Positions 13,630-23,150 of a DNA stretch of 43,150 nucleotides are shown piece after piece. Below the pieces are notes generated by a model, which saw only the letters and a list, made by a program, of their open reading frames with translations, made no database searches and had not been told where the DNA came from. The stretch lies in the IMG/VR virus record IMGVR_UViG_3300032770_000042, positions 1 through 43,150 of that record. One strand, given 5' to 3'. Source of the stretch: a virus. Both the position numbers and the translations under genes were made by a program. How positions within the stretch are numbered: position 1 is the first letter of the stretch; every line of letters starts with the position of its first letter.

Positions 13630-16600
13630 TTGAAATTCGGGGCCAGCACGATAGCCACGTTGGTTCCCGTGTAGTCCGCCATCATCGAGTAAAGGTCCGC
13701 CGCGCCCACATTGGTTGTCGCCGTGAAAGATACGCCGCCCGGCAACGTGAATCGCTGCCCAAGCGTGTTGGTCCCAAGATTCACCGTGAACTGCCCAGGA
13801 CTCGCCATAAGCGTCTTCAGGACAAAATCTGAATCAAGCACGGTGTTGATGTTTGATGGAATCAGCCAAACGTTCGTCGTGATCAGCAGCTTGAACCGTG
13901 TGCCCGTCGAAAAATCCACCAGCACATTCGTAAACCCCGTAAACGCCAGCGTAGCCACCCCTTGATACACCCCGTTCGTGCTGTTCACCGGCCCCTGCAA
14001 ATTCACCGTCCCCTGCGTCGAGTTGTTCGTGACGGCGCCGGCGCTGCTCGCTGCCAGCGTTACCACCCCATTATTCGTAGTCGCCCCGCTCTGGATGATG
14101 CCCTGAATCGCGCTTGCGATTGGCTGGCCAGACGCATTTGTGACTCCCGGCCCCATGTAGTTCGTGCCAAGTTGCGCGACCGGCAGTGGCAGAGATTGCA
14201 AGGGCACAGTCCCGCTCGTCAGTTGCGAGGCGTTGAGGTTAGTTATCCCGAACCCATTCCCATAGAAATTCGTAGCCCACAACCCATCCAGCGGCCCGTT
14301 GCCGCCCTGAAACCGCACCTTGTCTCCAGCCGCATCCCCAATAACCACATCATCCGCACCATCGGTGGCCTCTCGAATGTTGAGGTTGCCAAACATTGAC
14401 ACTCCCGGCATCGCAGCGAACTCCAGCATCGGGCGCACCAGAGCCAACCCTCCAGCAGGGTTAATCGGCTCAATGAGTGGGGTGGAAATACTGTTGCTCA
14501 CGAAAAGCGAAGTCGCCGTCAGCGGATCGGGGAGCGCCCCCGCCCCCGCCGAACCAGCCTCCGTCAGCCCCAGCCAATTCCACAACGTTTGGCTGTATGC
14601 GGTGTACCCCGCCTCGGTCATGTGGCCCCCGTCGCCCGAAAACCAGCCCCGTGTATTGGGCCAGTTCGTCAGGCTGAACATCCCCATCCCATCGAAATAG
14701 CAGCTATTCGGATTGTTGGTGCGGCAAAGCCAAGCCTCCCGCAGCGGGGTGTCAACCGTGTCATTCAGCACTTCGGACGCCAGCACCAAATCCGAACTCG
14801 GGGTGTTGGTGCGAATCAGCCTCACGATTGATTCGTAATTCGTCGTGTAGCTCGCCGGGAATCCCGGGTTGCTCCCATACGGCATGAAGAGCAGCGTCAG
14901 GCTCGGGTTCCAGGACGCAAAAATCGGCGCGTAAGCCGACATAGGTGCCGCGCAAAACTGAGGGGCACCGCTCGACTGGGCCGCAAACACAAAGATTCGC
15001 GCCCCCCCTACCACCGTCGAATTATTCCAGGCCACCCCTACCCAATTGTTGGTGCCCGCGGCCGTGTTCGTCACCATGATCGTCATCGTCCCGGGAATGA
15101 CCCCGCCCGAATTCGTCCACGCATAGGCCGCCCCATTCGTCCCCGAGGCGTTGAACCCGGTCAGCGCCGTCACTTTTCCCCAGGCGCCCCCGGCATTCGT
15201 CCAAATCTCGAACGCCCCACCCACCGGCGTCTTCACATAGTCCACTTCGTAATTGTCGCTCGGATAGGGATATGAAGTTGCCTCCTTCACCCAGGCCGTA
15301 TTGTTTGTGATGGACCAATGCGGGGCCATCCAGATGCTGTCCATGCCGGTAGATGGGTTGTTGCCAGCCACACCAGCGCCTACGCCGCCACCGTTAGAGA
15401 CGGACGTATAACTCACTGGCGTGAGACTCGCCGCGCGCTGGCCGCCATTGGCGGCAACTGGCTCCGATAAAACCCCGGCAATCCCAAACGCGCCGAGCAA
15501 GTTCGAGTAAACCGTGATCGACAAGTCATCGAACAAATTCCCATCCCCAAGCCAGAGCACTGTGAACGGCTGATTGTTTCGGATGTGCCAAAACGTGTTG
15601 CTGGTCCCGCCCCGGTTCCAACTGGCGAAGCTATCGAAGTTCCCCTTGAGCCAACCTATGTAGCTCACATCGTCCAAATTAGTGAACGCATTGACGTTGC
15701 TCACGGCCAGCTTCCCCGAAAGCGTTCCGTTCACGTTCCCCGTCACATTGCCGACCACATTGCCCGTCACATTGCCCTTGAGCGGCCCATTGAACGTCCC
15801 GCTGAAGCTCATCGGCGCATTCGTGCCGAGGTAGTTTGTCCCGCCGGCATAGACCGCCAGCGCGCCCCCAGGCATCGAGCCGAACGCGGACAGCCCATTG
15901 GTCGGAATGCCGGAGTTGACACCGTAGCCGTCATCAACGCTGCCAATAAAAGGACTCGGCGTCCAAGCGACCACGGCCCCAATTCCAGAGCCCAGTCCGT
16001 TTTCCTCGTCTATCGTCAGAAGGAATTGCGAGTTCGTGATCCATGCTATGCCAGTGAACTCCGAATCATAGTAAACACCCACCCCGGATGACGCGTTGGT
16101 ATAGCTCCCGCTCGCGGCGTTCCAATAATTCGTTCCATTCACCATGCCCGCATTGAAGACCGGCCCCAGAATGTAACTGCCGTTATTGTCGTTCGTGATG
16201 GTCGTCCAGTTCGCCCCAAAGCCACTCAGCACCAAAACATTGCTGTTGGCGACAGAAACCAGCACCGCGCCCCCGCCCGTCGCCGAGATCGTCCGCAGCA
16301 ATCCGTTGGTGACAATGGAAATATTCGTCCCCGCCGCCACATCCGGCGCATTCGTCGCCTGGCCCCCTCCGCTCCCAGTCGTATCAATGAACACCACCGC
16401 CCCATTCGTCCGGAACGTCGTGTTCGTTCCCGCCACCAGCCCCGCCTTCGCCCAATACCTCGCATCCGACACCGCCTCCGGATACGCGATCGCAAACCCC
16501 GGCGCATTCGTCGGCGCGCCTAAGTAGGGATTCGCCAGCACCAACCCATTCGTCACCGGGAACGAATAATAATTCGTCGTCGAAGTGAAACTCCCCGACA

Positions 16601-16856
16601 GCACCGTCATGAAATCCTGCCCCACCAGGTTGCTCACGATAAAGCTCCCCGTCGGCCCCGTGTTCAGCGAAATCCGATCCCGCGACACCTGGTTGCTGCC
16701 CGAATTAAACGGCGCGTCCAGCGGGTAGATCACAAACGGCCGCAAAATCGCCGGCCGCCCCAGCGAATCCACCGGCGAAAACTGCACCGCGAGTTGCCCC
16801 CGCGCGTTAAGAGAAAGAGAAAGAGCGGCCAGCGCCGCCGCCAAAAGCTTCTTCAT
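13626..16856 (-). CDS. large tail fibre with SGNH-hydrolase-like domain and signal peptide
   Basis: A 1,076-residue Thr/Asn/Gly-rich protein. It begins with a signal-like MKKLLAAALAALSLSLNARGQ; the start is ATG 16856. Beta-structured fibre sequence is followed by short repeats (GNVTGNVVG, about 361-377). An SGNH-like domain follows: GDGN near 437-440, YGSN near 660 and DGGHMTEAGY near 742-751. The block-I Ser is Gly here, so hydrolase activity is doubtful unless another residue serves. The C-terminal 250 residues look like a fibre tip. Receptor or glycan binding is likely. Confidence 0.78.
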   Translation of the reverse strand: MKKLLAAALAALSLSLNARGQLAVQFSPVDSLGRPAILRPFVIYPLDAPFNSGSNQVSRDRISLNTGPTGSFIVSNLVGQDFMTVLSGSFTSTTNYYSFPVTNGLVLANPYLGAPTNAPGFAIAYPEAVSDARYWAKAGLVAGTNTTFRTNGAVVFIDTTGSGGGQATNAPDVAAGTNISIVTNGLLRTISATGGGAVLVSVANSNVLVLSGFGANWTTITNDNNGSYILGPVFNAGMVNGTNYWNAASGSYTNASSGVGVYYDSEFTGIAWITNSQFLLTIDEENGLGSGIGAVVAWTPSPFIGSVDDGYGVNSGIPTNGLSAFGSMPGGALAVYAGGTNYLGTNAPMSFSGTFNGPLKGNVTGNVVGNVTGNVNGTLSGKLAVSNVNAFTNLDDVSYIGWLKGNFDSFASWNRGGTSNTFWHIRNNQPFTVLWLGDGNLFDDLSITVYSNLLGAFGIAGVLSEPVAANGGQRAASLTPVSYTSVSNGGGVGAGVAGNNPSTGMDSIWMAPHWSITNNTAWVKEATSYPYPSDNYEVDYVKTPVGGAFEIWTNAGGAWGKVTALTGFNASGTNGAAYAWTNSGGVIPGTMTIMVTNTAAGTNNWVGVAWNNSTVVGGARIFVFAAQSSGAPQFCAAPMSAYAPIFASWNPSLTLLFMPYGSNPGFPASYTTNYESIVRLIRTNTPSSDLVLASEVLNDTVDTPLREAWLCRTNNPNSCYFDGMGMFSLTNWPNTRGWFSGDGGHMTEAGYTAYSQTLWNWLGLTEAGSAGAGALPDPLTATSLFVSNSISTPLIEPINPAGGLALVRPMLEFAAMPGVSMFGNLNIREATDGADDVVIGDAAGDKVRFQGGNGPLDGLWATNFYGNGFGITNLNASQLTSGTVPLQSLPLPVAQLGTNYMGPGVTNASGQPIASAIQGIIQSGATTNNGVVTLAASSAGAVTNNSTQGTVNLQGPVNSTNGVYQGVATLAFTGFTNVLVDFSTGTRFKLLITTNVWLIPSNINTVLDSDFVLKTLMASPGQFTVNLGTNTLGQRFTLPGGVSFTATTNVGAADLYSMMADYTGTNVAIVLAPNFK

Positions 16857-16998
16857 CACCAACCGCCCCCCGGTCAACGCCTTCCCTTGTTCAAAGTTCG
16901 ACGTTCAACGGTTCAACAGTTCAACGGTTCAGCGCTCTGCCCCTCCGTTCCCTCCGTTCCCTCCTGTAAAAATTAGAAGTCCGACAGCCCCGCTCGCC

Positions 16999-17346
16999 TC
17001 AGCTTCCCGCCGGCGGATTCGCCGGCCCTGCAGGCGCGGCCGGCGCGACCGGAGCCGGCGCTCTGGGTGCCGGCCGCGGCACAGGCGGTGGCGGCAGCAC
17101 CTTCGCTGGCTTCGGCAGCGAGGCGTAAAGCGCGCGCTGCTGCTCAATCGGCAGCGCCCGCACCGCAACTCCAATCTGTGCATATAACTGCTTCGCCTCT
17201 TCCGCCTTGCGCCGGTCGAGCATGGCATCCAGGACTGCCGGCGACATGTTGGCCAGCATCTCTTGATGTTCGCTGCGCACGCTGATTGTCATCTGCACTC
17301 TCGAGGGCGCCGGCACGGCCGGCGCTGCTGTTGGTGTGTTATCCAT
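16999..17346 (-). CDS. Pro/Ala-rich small tail-region protein
   Basis: A 115-residue protein with a helical centre (MSPAVLDAMLDRRKAEEAKQ) and a C-terminal 40-residue Pro/Ala-rich tail. It lies between two large tail genes. It may be a linker or fibre chaperone. No family is recognised. Confidence 0.62.
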   Translation of the reverse strand: MDNTPTAAPAVPAPSRVQMTISVRSEHQEMLANMSPAVLDAMLDRRKAEEAKQLYAQIGVAVRALPIEQQRALYASLPKPAKVLPPPPVPRPAPRAPAPVAPAAPAGPANPPAGS

Positions 17347-17359
17347 AATCTATGTGTTC

Positions 17360-18613
17360 CTAAGGCCGATGCCCCCCAAATCCTCCAGCCGTAGCTAAGT
17401 AGGTGCCTGAACCAAATCCTCCCCCGGCAACCCACTCGTCAAAAGTCCCGTAATCCGCCACCAGGTAGATGCTCGTCTCGCTCGTCCAACCGTAGGCCCC
17501 CGCGATCGACAAGCTTTGTGTGATCTCCAGGCTGTGCCCGAGCGGGATGTCGATCACTTCTCCCGGGTACGAATCCGCCTCGCGTAAATTGGTCACCCCA
17601 TAGACCGTCCCAAATGTTGGCGGGCTCCCAAAGTAACCGGTAGCCGCGACCAACTCATAGATGAAGTAGTGCCACGACCCATTAAATCGAATTTTCCCCA
17701 ACTGCAAATTGAGGTCTCCATACGCGGCACCACCGTTCGTAATCGGAGCCGAGGCCGCCGCCCCGCCGACGTATTGCACAAAAGGCGGCGCTAGCCCATC
17801 CGCCCCCTGCACGTTGCCATAGGTTGAGATCGGCCTTTTGGCGTGCAACGCCCCATCCCACATGATCCCTCCCCAACCGGCGACATAGGCCGCCAACGCG
17901 CCCGGCGCCGTGTCAAAAAGTTGTGCCCCGCCGTAACTGCTGGTCGGAATAAAAGTGTCGCTCCCATCCAAAACAAACGCCCCCTCGCAGGTGTATAACT
18001 CGAAGCTCGCCGGCGTCACTCCCGTCGTCCCTCCCGGCACCTCGTCCCAGGCCGCATCCCAATCCACCAGCGCTTCCGCTCCGGACATCGTCGAAAGCAC
18101 ATCCCCATCAAACACCGGCCCGCTAAAGATCACCTGCAGAAATAAGTCGCCGGCATGGTGCACCCCGTCGTCGCCGTGATAGTAATAGTTCAAGGTCACC
18201 GACCCCGCCCCGCCGTCGTAAATAAAATCATCCGGCGCTCCCCACGCACCTGGATTATAACCGCCGAATACCGTTCCCCCGTTGCTGTCCGTGTAGCTCG
18301 GAATCCACGTGCCGGAGGCGTTGGTCGAAGTCGAGGTCGTCGTGGTGCCATCCGGATTATAGAAAGTAACCTCCAGCCCCGTCCAAGCCGTCAGCCAAAA
18401 CCATTGCGAATCATTGACCAAACCGCTCGGCAAATAAGCCACCGGTATCCCGTAAAGCGGCTTCGGCGACCGCACCGTCACGAACCGATAATCCACTCCG
18501 CTCCCGCCCCAAAGCAACATCGAGTCCGGGAACGGCGGCCGATACGCTGAATCCAACACCGCGCTCGGGTCCGGCCCCGACCACCCGCAATCGTATAACG
18601 TCCCCTCGCTCAC
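17360..18613 (-). CDS. tail or baseplate structural protein
   Basis: A 417-residue protein rich in Gly, Tyr, Trp and Asp, with no signal peptide. It was started at GTG 18613 because GTGA overlaps the previous stop; a TTG 21 bases upstream is the alternative. It is beta-rich throughout with no recognised enzyme motif. Its place after the tape measure and before the fibre suggests a tail-tip component. Confidence 0.7.
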   Translation of the reverse strand: MSEGTLYDCGWSGPDPSAVLDSAYRPPFPDSMLLWGGSGVDYRFVTVRSPKPLYGIPVAYLPSGLVNDSQWFWLTAWTGLEVTFYNPDGTTTTSTSTNASGTWIPSYTDSNGGTVFGGYNPGAWGAPDDFIYDGGAGSVTLNYYYHGDDGVHHAGDLFLQVIFSGPVFDGDVLSTMSGAEALVDWDAAWDEVPGGTTGVTPASFELYTCEGAFVLDGSDTFIPTSSYGGAQLFDTAPGALAAYVAGWGGIMWDGALHAKRPISTYGNVQGADGLAPPFVQYVGGAAASAPITNGGAAYGDLNLQLGKIRFNGSWHYFIYELVAATGYFGSPPTFGTVYGVTNLREADSYPGEVIDIPLGHSLEITQSLSIAGAYGWTSETSIYLVADYGTFDEWVAGGGFGSGTYLATAGGFGGHRP

Positions 18614-19164
18614 TCCACCGGGTCCTTGATCCAATACCGCGTCGAGGCCTCGATCCAGCTCACGTCCGCCTCGTCATCCCCCGCCGGGATCGCATTCGCC
18701 AACCGGCTCACCTTCAGCGATTGCCCCACGTAATACCGCGGCACCGCGATTTGATTGCGCACGTTGCCCAGCGGGTCCGTGCTCGTCCGGTGCGAATCGT
18801 CGTCGTAGTCATACGTCGCCGTTTGCCCGTCCCAATCCGTCTCCATGCCCATTCCGGAGGTCGGGTCCTGCCAAAACTCGAACTCCTTCGCCACGTCCAC
18901 GATATCCCCGTCGAAATCGCTCCCGCCCCACAACTGCGCCTTGAAAAAATTATCGTGCCCAATCTCCGTAATCACCGCCGCCGCGGTGGTCCCCCCGGCT
19001 CCCCCGCCCCCCTTCTGCTCAATCTCCAGGATGACCCCCCCCGTCGTTTCCTTCACCCGGTACCCGCGCCCCGGCAGAATCCGCAACCCCTTCGCCCACT
19101 GCCGGAACTTCTCCAGCCAGCGCCCCCCCGGCGACTGCGACAAAATCGGCGGCGGCTCAATCAT
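18610..19164 (-). CDS. tail-tip hypothetical protein
   Basis: A 184-residue acidic protein. The N-terminal 50 residues are basic, then comes a Gly-rich linker and an Asp/Tyr-rich domain (FDGDIVDVAKEFEFW, YDYDDDSH). It probably belongs to the distal tail. No family is recognised. Confidence 0.68.
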   Translation of the reverse strand: MIEPPPILSQSPGGRWLEKFRQWAKGLRILPGRGYRVKETTGGVILEIEQKGGGGAGGTTAAAVITEIGHDNFFKAQLWGGSDFDGDIVDVAKEFEFWQDPTSGMGMETDWDGQTATYDYDDDSHRTSTDPLGNVRNQIAVPRYYVGQSLKVSRLANAIPAGDDEADVSWIEASTRYWIKDPVE

Positions 19165-19173
19165 ACAGCGCTA

Positions 19174-19301
19174 GCGGTGCCGGCAATAGTGGTGCCGGCA
19201 TTCCTGCCGGCATGTTCACCGCCACAAACGTCCGCACCCCTCCGCGCTCTCGGTGTTCAAAGTTCAAAGTTCGACGGTTCAAGGTTCAAGGTTCAACGTT
19301 C
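19174..19301. repeat. intergenic repeats: CCGGC palindrome (C) and TTCAA tandem (A)
   Basis: Family C (GTGCCGGCATTCCTGCCGGC, palindromic) occupies 19174-19213. Family A (GTTCAAAGTTCAA, period 7-8) occupies 19254-19301. They fill the gap between two tail genes. Confidence 0.9.
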
Positions 19302-19312
19302 CCCTTGCTCCC

Positions 19313-20113
19313 TCACGGCAAAATCGCCGCCCCGTACAACCCCACCGGCCACCACCCATACTGCCACTCCTGCACGATCTGCCACTTCAGCAGCGCGCAC
19401 TCCTGGATCGTCGGCAGCTCCTTGTACCACCCGTACGTCAGCAACGGATCCGTGGACGAGTCCGACCCCAAATACGCCGGCAAATTGAAAATCAATCCCG
19501 ACGGCAAATTCTCATCCACCGCGATATACCCCGTGCTCACCAACCGCCGCGCGTTAATCAGCGTGTACCCGATCGTGAACGCCAGGCTCGTGATAATCGT
19601 CCTCCGGAGGACCGGCGCCCCCATCAGATACCCCCGCATCCCCGACATCCAAAGGTTGAACACATAAAACGCATTCGCATCGTTCCCGTCCCCCGTCGTG
19701 AAATCACTCTGCACATACGGCGGGTCCGACACCTGCTTCGGGTTGTCCCAGGCCTGGCGCAACTTCACCCGCTGCTTCTGCGAAATGCTCGCGATAATCC
19801 CGCCGTTATCCTGCGCATCGAGGAGGTCTTTTTCGTGCTTATTGGAAAAGAGTTCCCACCGCTCGACATAATCCGTCGCCGGATTGACCGTCCCATCCGC
19901 GTTCCAGGGAAACTGCACCTCGAGCCGCGACTTCCCGAAATGTTCCGTGACCTCGTACGCCAGCCCCGTTTGCGCCGCAAACGTCGCCGCCAGGTTCTTG
20001 ATCGAAGTCTTGTCCCCCTCGAACACCCACGACTCGTGGTTCCCCGACTCATTCCGTCCCCACGTGGACGGCTGCTGCCACGTCCCCAACGAACCTGTAA
20101 TCGGCCCCGCCAT
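19313..20113 (-). CDS. tail protein downstream of tape measure (distal-tail candidate)
   Basis: A 266-residue protein beginning MAGPITGSLG. A longer reading would start inside a CCGGC repeat and is rejected. Hydrophobic helices near the end (RRTIITSLAFTIGYTLI) and aromatic clusters (EWQYGWWPVGLYG) are visible. It takes the position of a distal-tail or baseplate hub gene. The family is unrecognised. Confidence 0.7.
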   Translation of the reverse strand: MAGPITGSLGTWQQPSTWGRNESGNHESWVFEGDKTSIKNLAATFAAQTGLAYEVTEHFGKSRLEVQFPWNADGTVNPATDYVERWELFSNKHEKDLLDAQDNGGIIASISQKQRVKLRQAWDNPKQVSDPPYVQSDFTTGDGNDANAFYVFNLWMSGMRGYLMGAPVLRRTIITSLAFTIGYTLINARRLVSTGYIAVDENLPSGLIFNLPAYLGSDSSTDPLLTYGWYKELPTIQECALLKWQIVQEWQYGWWPVGLYGAAILP

Positions 20114-20119
20114 ATTACG

Positions 20120-20199
20120 TAGTGGTGCCGCCCGTAGTGGTGCCGGCATTCCTGCCGGCATTCCCGGCTTCGGATTTCAGATTTCGGCTTTCGGGCTTC
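20120..20199. repeat. intergenic repeats C and E
   Basis: Family C palindromes (20120-20163) are followed by family E (CTTCGGATTTCAGATTTCGG type, 20166-20199), which reaches the stop codon of the tape measure gene. Confidence 0.88.
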
Positions 20200-21520
20200 A
20201 CGAGTGGGGATACGCCACATTATGCGCCGCGATCGCCAGCGCCAGCCTTCCCCCCGGCGTCATCATCAACGCCACCATCCGCGCCGTATTCATCGCCGTC
20301 TGCTGCAACAACTGCACCTTGCGCGCCTCGATGCGCCCGCTCACCCCCATGCCCCCCAGAAAATTCCCCACCTTCGTCATCGAATCCGAAATCCCAAACT
20401 GCAACGCCCCCTTCTTCGCCAGCGGCTGCAACGTCGCCTGGTGAAAATCGGGCAGCTTCGGGTGTTCCAAATCCTTGGCCGCATCCGCCAGCTTTTGCAG
20501 CACCGCCTGAAATTCCTTCTCTTTATCCTCCCAGGGCTTCTTCGCCTCAGCCATCGCCGTGCCCGCTCGCCCGAGGCGCTTTTCGTACTCGTCCATGAAA
20601 GCCTTCTCCTCCTGATCCGGTACGTGCGCGTCCGCGCGGAAAATGCCCCGATGACGCGTCTCGCCCGGCGTCGTCATCCCCAGGCCCTCGGCGAGCTCCG
20701 CTTGCCCCTTCAACCGCCGGTACCGGCCCTCGTCCAGAATCGCCGGCTGCACGCCCCCGGCATCGCCCACCAGCGACCCGGCGCCGGCCGCCCCTGACGC
20801 AATCGTCCCGCCCCACTTGAGCACGTGCTCATAAATCCACTCCGCCAACCTCACCAACGCCGGCCCGAGCTGCGCCGCGATAATCTGCGTGACCAGTCCA
20901 AGCTGGTCTCCAAGCTGCTTTAGTTTCAAAAGTGTCTCCGTGTCCGTGAGCGCTCCCAACTTCTTCATCTTGTCAGTCAGCTCCTCGAAATCCGTCTTCA
21001 GCACCGCCATCTCCGGCCCGAACCCCTTGCCCATGATTTCCTTGAACGCGATCCCCAACTCCTCCGGGTTCCCATTCTTCACCGCGGTGGCCAGCGGCCC
21101 CATAAAAAGCTGCGCGCTCGACTGCGACCGCAGCGCCTGCGGCGAAACCCCCAGTGCATTAAACGCCCGCCGCGCCTTGTCCCCCTCCTCGCCCGGCATC
21201 AGCGCCTTCTCGCGCGCGATATCCACCTTCTCGAAAGCCGACGCCAGTTTCTCCATCTCGACCCCGCTCTCCTTAGCCGCCTGGCGTAAGACCTGGAGCT
21301 GCTCCGGAGCGATCGCCAGCCGCTTGCTCGTATCCACCAACTCCGACGCGCTCTCGACCGTTCTCGAGATAGCCTGCTCCACCGTCGCCACCCCCACCGC
21401 CCCAATGACAAACCCCTTCAGCCCCTCCGCCAGCCCATGCACGGTCCCCTCCGCCTTCCGCATCCCGGCCTCAAACCCCGACCCATCCAGGCCCAACTCC
21501 GCCATCAGTTTCAGTCCCAT
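20198..21520 (-). CDS. tail tape measure protein (short)
   Basis: A 440-residue protein. A hydrophobic stretch near residues 34-50 (LKGFVIGAVGVATVEQA) is followed by long alpha-helical, Ala/Lys/Glu-rich sequence (ASELVDTSKRLAIAPEQLQ), typical of tape measures. It overlaps the upstream chaperone-like gene by 10 bases. At about 0.15 nm per residue it predicts a tail of about 65 nm, short for a siphovirus. Confidence 0.8.
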   Translation of the reverse strand: MGLKLMAELGLDGSGFEAGMRKAEGTVHGLAEGLKGFVIGAVGVATVEQAISRTVESASELVDTSKRLAIAPEQLQVLRQAAKESGVEMEKLASAFEKVDIAREKALMPGEEGDKARRAFNALGVSPQALRSQSSAQLFMGPLATAVKNGNPEELGIAFKEIMGKGFGPEMAVLKTDFEELTDKMKKLGALTDTETLLKLKQLGDQLGLVTQIIAAQLGPALVRLAEWIYEHVLKWGGTIASGAAGAGSLVGDAGGVQPAILDEGRYRRLKGQAELAEGLGMTTPGETRHRGIFRADAHVPDQEEKAFMDEYEKRLGRAGTAMAEAKKPWEDKEKEFQAVLQKLADAAKDLEHPKLPDFHQATLQPLAKKGALQFGISDSMTKVGNFLGGMGVSGRIEARKVQLLQQTAMNTARMVALMMTPGGRLALAIAAHNVAYPHS

Positions 21521-22413
21521 GCGCCCTCCTTGTTGGAAACCTTGTCGGCCGGAGCGCCGGATTCATCCGGCTTTGTATGTTCCCTCAGCCAGGCCTCCGC
21601 CTGCTCGCCCCCCGCCACCACCCGCACCCCCAGTGGTGCCGGCGCTAGTGGTGCCGGCATTCCTGCCGGCATTTTCTGACTTTGGCCTTTGGCCTTTGGA
21701 CTTTGGACTTCTTCATTCTGCAGTGCCTCTGCGAGCGAAGTCGGCACCGTCACGCCCGCCAGCGCCCTCGCATTCGCCTCCGCCATTTCCGTCTCCCCCG
21801 GCGCGATCAGTCGAATCAGCCCCTGCGACTCCGACCACTTGAAATAATCCGCGATCGCCTTGCTCAGCGGCGCCTCCTCGATTTCCTCCCGCGACCACCC
21901 GAGTTCACTCCGGAGCGTCACCTCCACCGAATGACTCCAATGCGCCCCCGACGCCATCCCATCACTGTTCTCCTCCCAGTAAGGAGGAATCGTCGCCGCC
22001 TCCTTCAGATAAAACCGAAACAACCCAAACTTCGCGAACAAGCTAAAATGCCGGTCCGCCTTAATCTCTTTGCGAATCCTTTTCCCCCACCGCTGAAACT
22101 CCCTCTGCAGCGCCGACCTCGGGCGGAGCGCGGCCTTTCCAGGCCGCAGCCCCCTCAGTGCCTCCCTGCCTCTGTGGTAAATCCCTTTCCGCCCCGTATC
22201 CTCGAGCAACCCCAGAAACTCCTGGCACCGCATCGAGCAAATGAAAATCCCCAGCAGCAAATCCGACACCTCCGCGTGCGTCTCCTCCTCCGACACAAAC
22301 GCCACCCCAAACCGCTTGAGCAGCCGGTATCTTCCCAACGAGAGAGAAAGAAGCTGAACCCCGAAAATCCGGAACGGCTCTGGAATGGCCGCTTTGAAGA
22401 CCGCGGCGTCCAT
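21511..22413 (-). CDS. tail assembly chaperone-like protein with repeat-derived insertions
   Basis: A 300-residue protein between the tail tube and tape measure genes, the usual place of tail assembly chaperones. The N-terminal 80 residues are helical (FRIFGVQLLSLSLGRY). Two segments come from repeat families read in frame: about 22124-22180 (YHRGREALRGLRPG) and 21631-21711 (QSPKAKGQSQ then MPAGMPAP). The extreme C-terminal region also contains a CCGG hairpin-type repeat (PDESGAPAD). No slippery frameshift site was found. Confidence 0.68.
   Translation of the reverse strand: MDAAVFKAAIPEPFRIFGVQLLSLSLGRYRLLKRFGVAFVSEEETHAEVSDLLLGIFICSMRCQEFLGLLEDTGRKGIYHRGREALRGLRPGKAALRPRSALQREFQRWGKRIRKEIKADRHFSLFAKFGLFRFYLKEAATIPPYWEENSDGMASGAHWSHSVEVTLRSELGWSREEIEEAPLSKAIADYFKWSESQGLIRLIAPGETEMAEANARALAGVTVPTSLAEALQNEEVQSPKAKGQSQKMPAGMPAPLAPAPLGVRVVAGGEQAEAWLREHTKPDESGAPADKVSNKEGAWD
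21631..21711. repeat. in-frame repeats C and D inside the tail chaperone gene
   Basis: Family C palindromes (21631-21673) and a family D array of GACTTTGG-like units (21676-21711) are translated without a stop as part of the protein. Confidence 0.88.
22124..22180. repeat. in-frame repeats H and B inside the tail chaperone gene
   Basis: A GCGGCCT...AGGCCGC hairpin unit (like the one at 32794-32816) adjoins a GCCTCCCTGCCTCTGTGG unit (family B). Both are read through in frame. Confidence 0.85.
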
Positions 22414-22420
22414 AAGTCGC

Positions 22421-22846
22421 CTACGAACCCGCCACCGCCGTGATGCCCGCGCGCTTCTCGAGCGGCACACTCAGCCGCTTATGCGACGTGTTGCTCCCCT
22501 TGATACTCGCCCCCGACTGTACCTCCCACGTGGTCGCCACCAGGTCCGGGTCCGATGCGCACGCCGAAATCACGATAATCGTCCCCGGCGTCAGCCCCGC
22601 CAGCGACGTATTCGTAATCGCATTCGCCAGCCCCGTGCCCGTGATGGCAAACTCGAGAGTGGCCTTCGCGTGCTGGTCGTACCAGCTCCGATTCACGATA
22701 TCCCCCACGTTGCTCCGGACCTCATCCTTGTCCGCGTCCACCGAATGGTCCGCGCTTTGCAGCAGCAGCCCGCTCAGCCCCGTGATAGCGATCCCGTTCG
22801 ACCCCGTGTACCCGAAATTAACCGCTGTCCCGTTAATCGTTGCCAT
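22421..22846 (-). CDS. major tail tube protein
   Basis: A 141-residue beta-rich protein beginning MATINGTAVNFGY. The composition (Thr/Gly/Ala-rich) and a pattern with NRSWYDQHAKATLEFAITG and SVPLEKRAGIT fit small tail tube proteins. It is preceded by GAGG about nine bases before the ATG. Position between the head-completion genes and the chaperone supports the call. Confidence 0.75.
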   Translation of the reverse strand: MATINGTAVNFGYTGSNGIAITGLSGLLLQSADHSVDADKDEVRSNVGDIVNRSWYDQHAKATLEFAITGTGLANAITNTSLAGLTPGTIIVISACASDPDLVATTWEVQSGASIKGSNTSHKRLSVPLEKRAGITAVAGS

Positions 22847-22863
22847 CTCGGTGACCTCTTAAA

Positions 22864-22893
22864 AAGCCTCGGTGCCTCCGTGCCTCTGTGGTT
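22864..22893. repeat. family B repeat (GCCTCCGTGCCTCTGTGG)
   Basis: This 8-bp-period unit fills the gap between the tail tube gene and the upstream small gene. Confidence 0.85.
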
Positions 22894-22901
22894 CGCCGTC
22901 C

Positions 22902-23150
22902 TTAGACGTGCACCTTCGCCGGCACGATCGTGAGTTGAATCGTCCGCGCGCCCGAATGCGCTGCCGCCTCGACTGTGACCCGCGCCCCGTTCAGTTCCTT
23001 GGGCAATTGCTCCAGCTCGGCCGTCACTAGGTCCCCAACCGCTTTGGCCTGGGCCGCGTCAGTTTGGGGTGGAAGCTTTCCGCCGAGGACCTCGGCCACG
23101 TGCTTGAGAATCCCGTCGCGTGTCCCGTGGGCATTGATCTGCAGACTCAT
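22902..23150 (-). CDS. small hypothetical head-tail region protein
   Basis: An 82-residue alpha/beta protein (AELEQLPKELNGARVTVEAA, then TIQLTIVPAKVHV). It is bordered by repeats on both sides. No family is recognised. Confidence 0.68.
   Translation of the reverse strand: MSLQINAHGTRDGILKHVAEVLGGKLPPQTDAAQAKAVGDLVTAELEQLPKELNGARVTVEAAAHSGARTIQLTIVPAKVHV

Noticed and set aside
21511-22413. Programmed frameshift in the tail chaperone gene
   Set aside because: I found no slippery heptamer near the end and no overlapping second frame with chaperone-like sequence.
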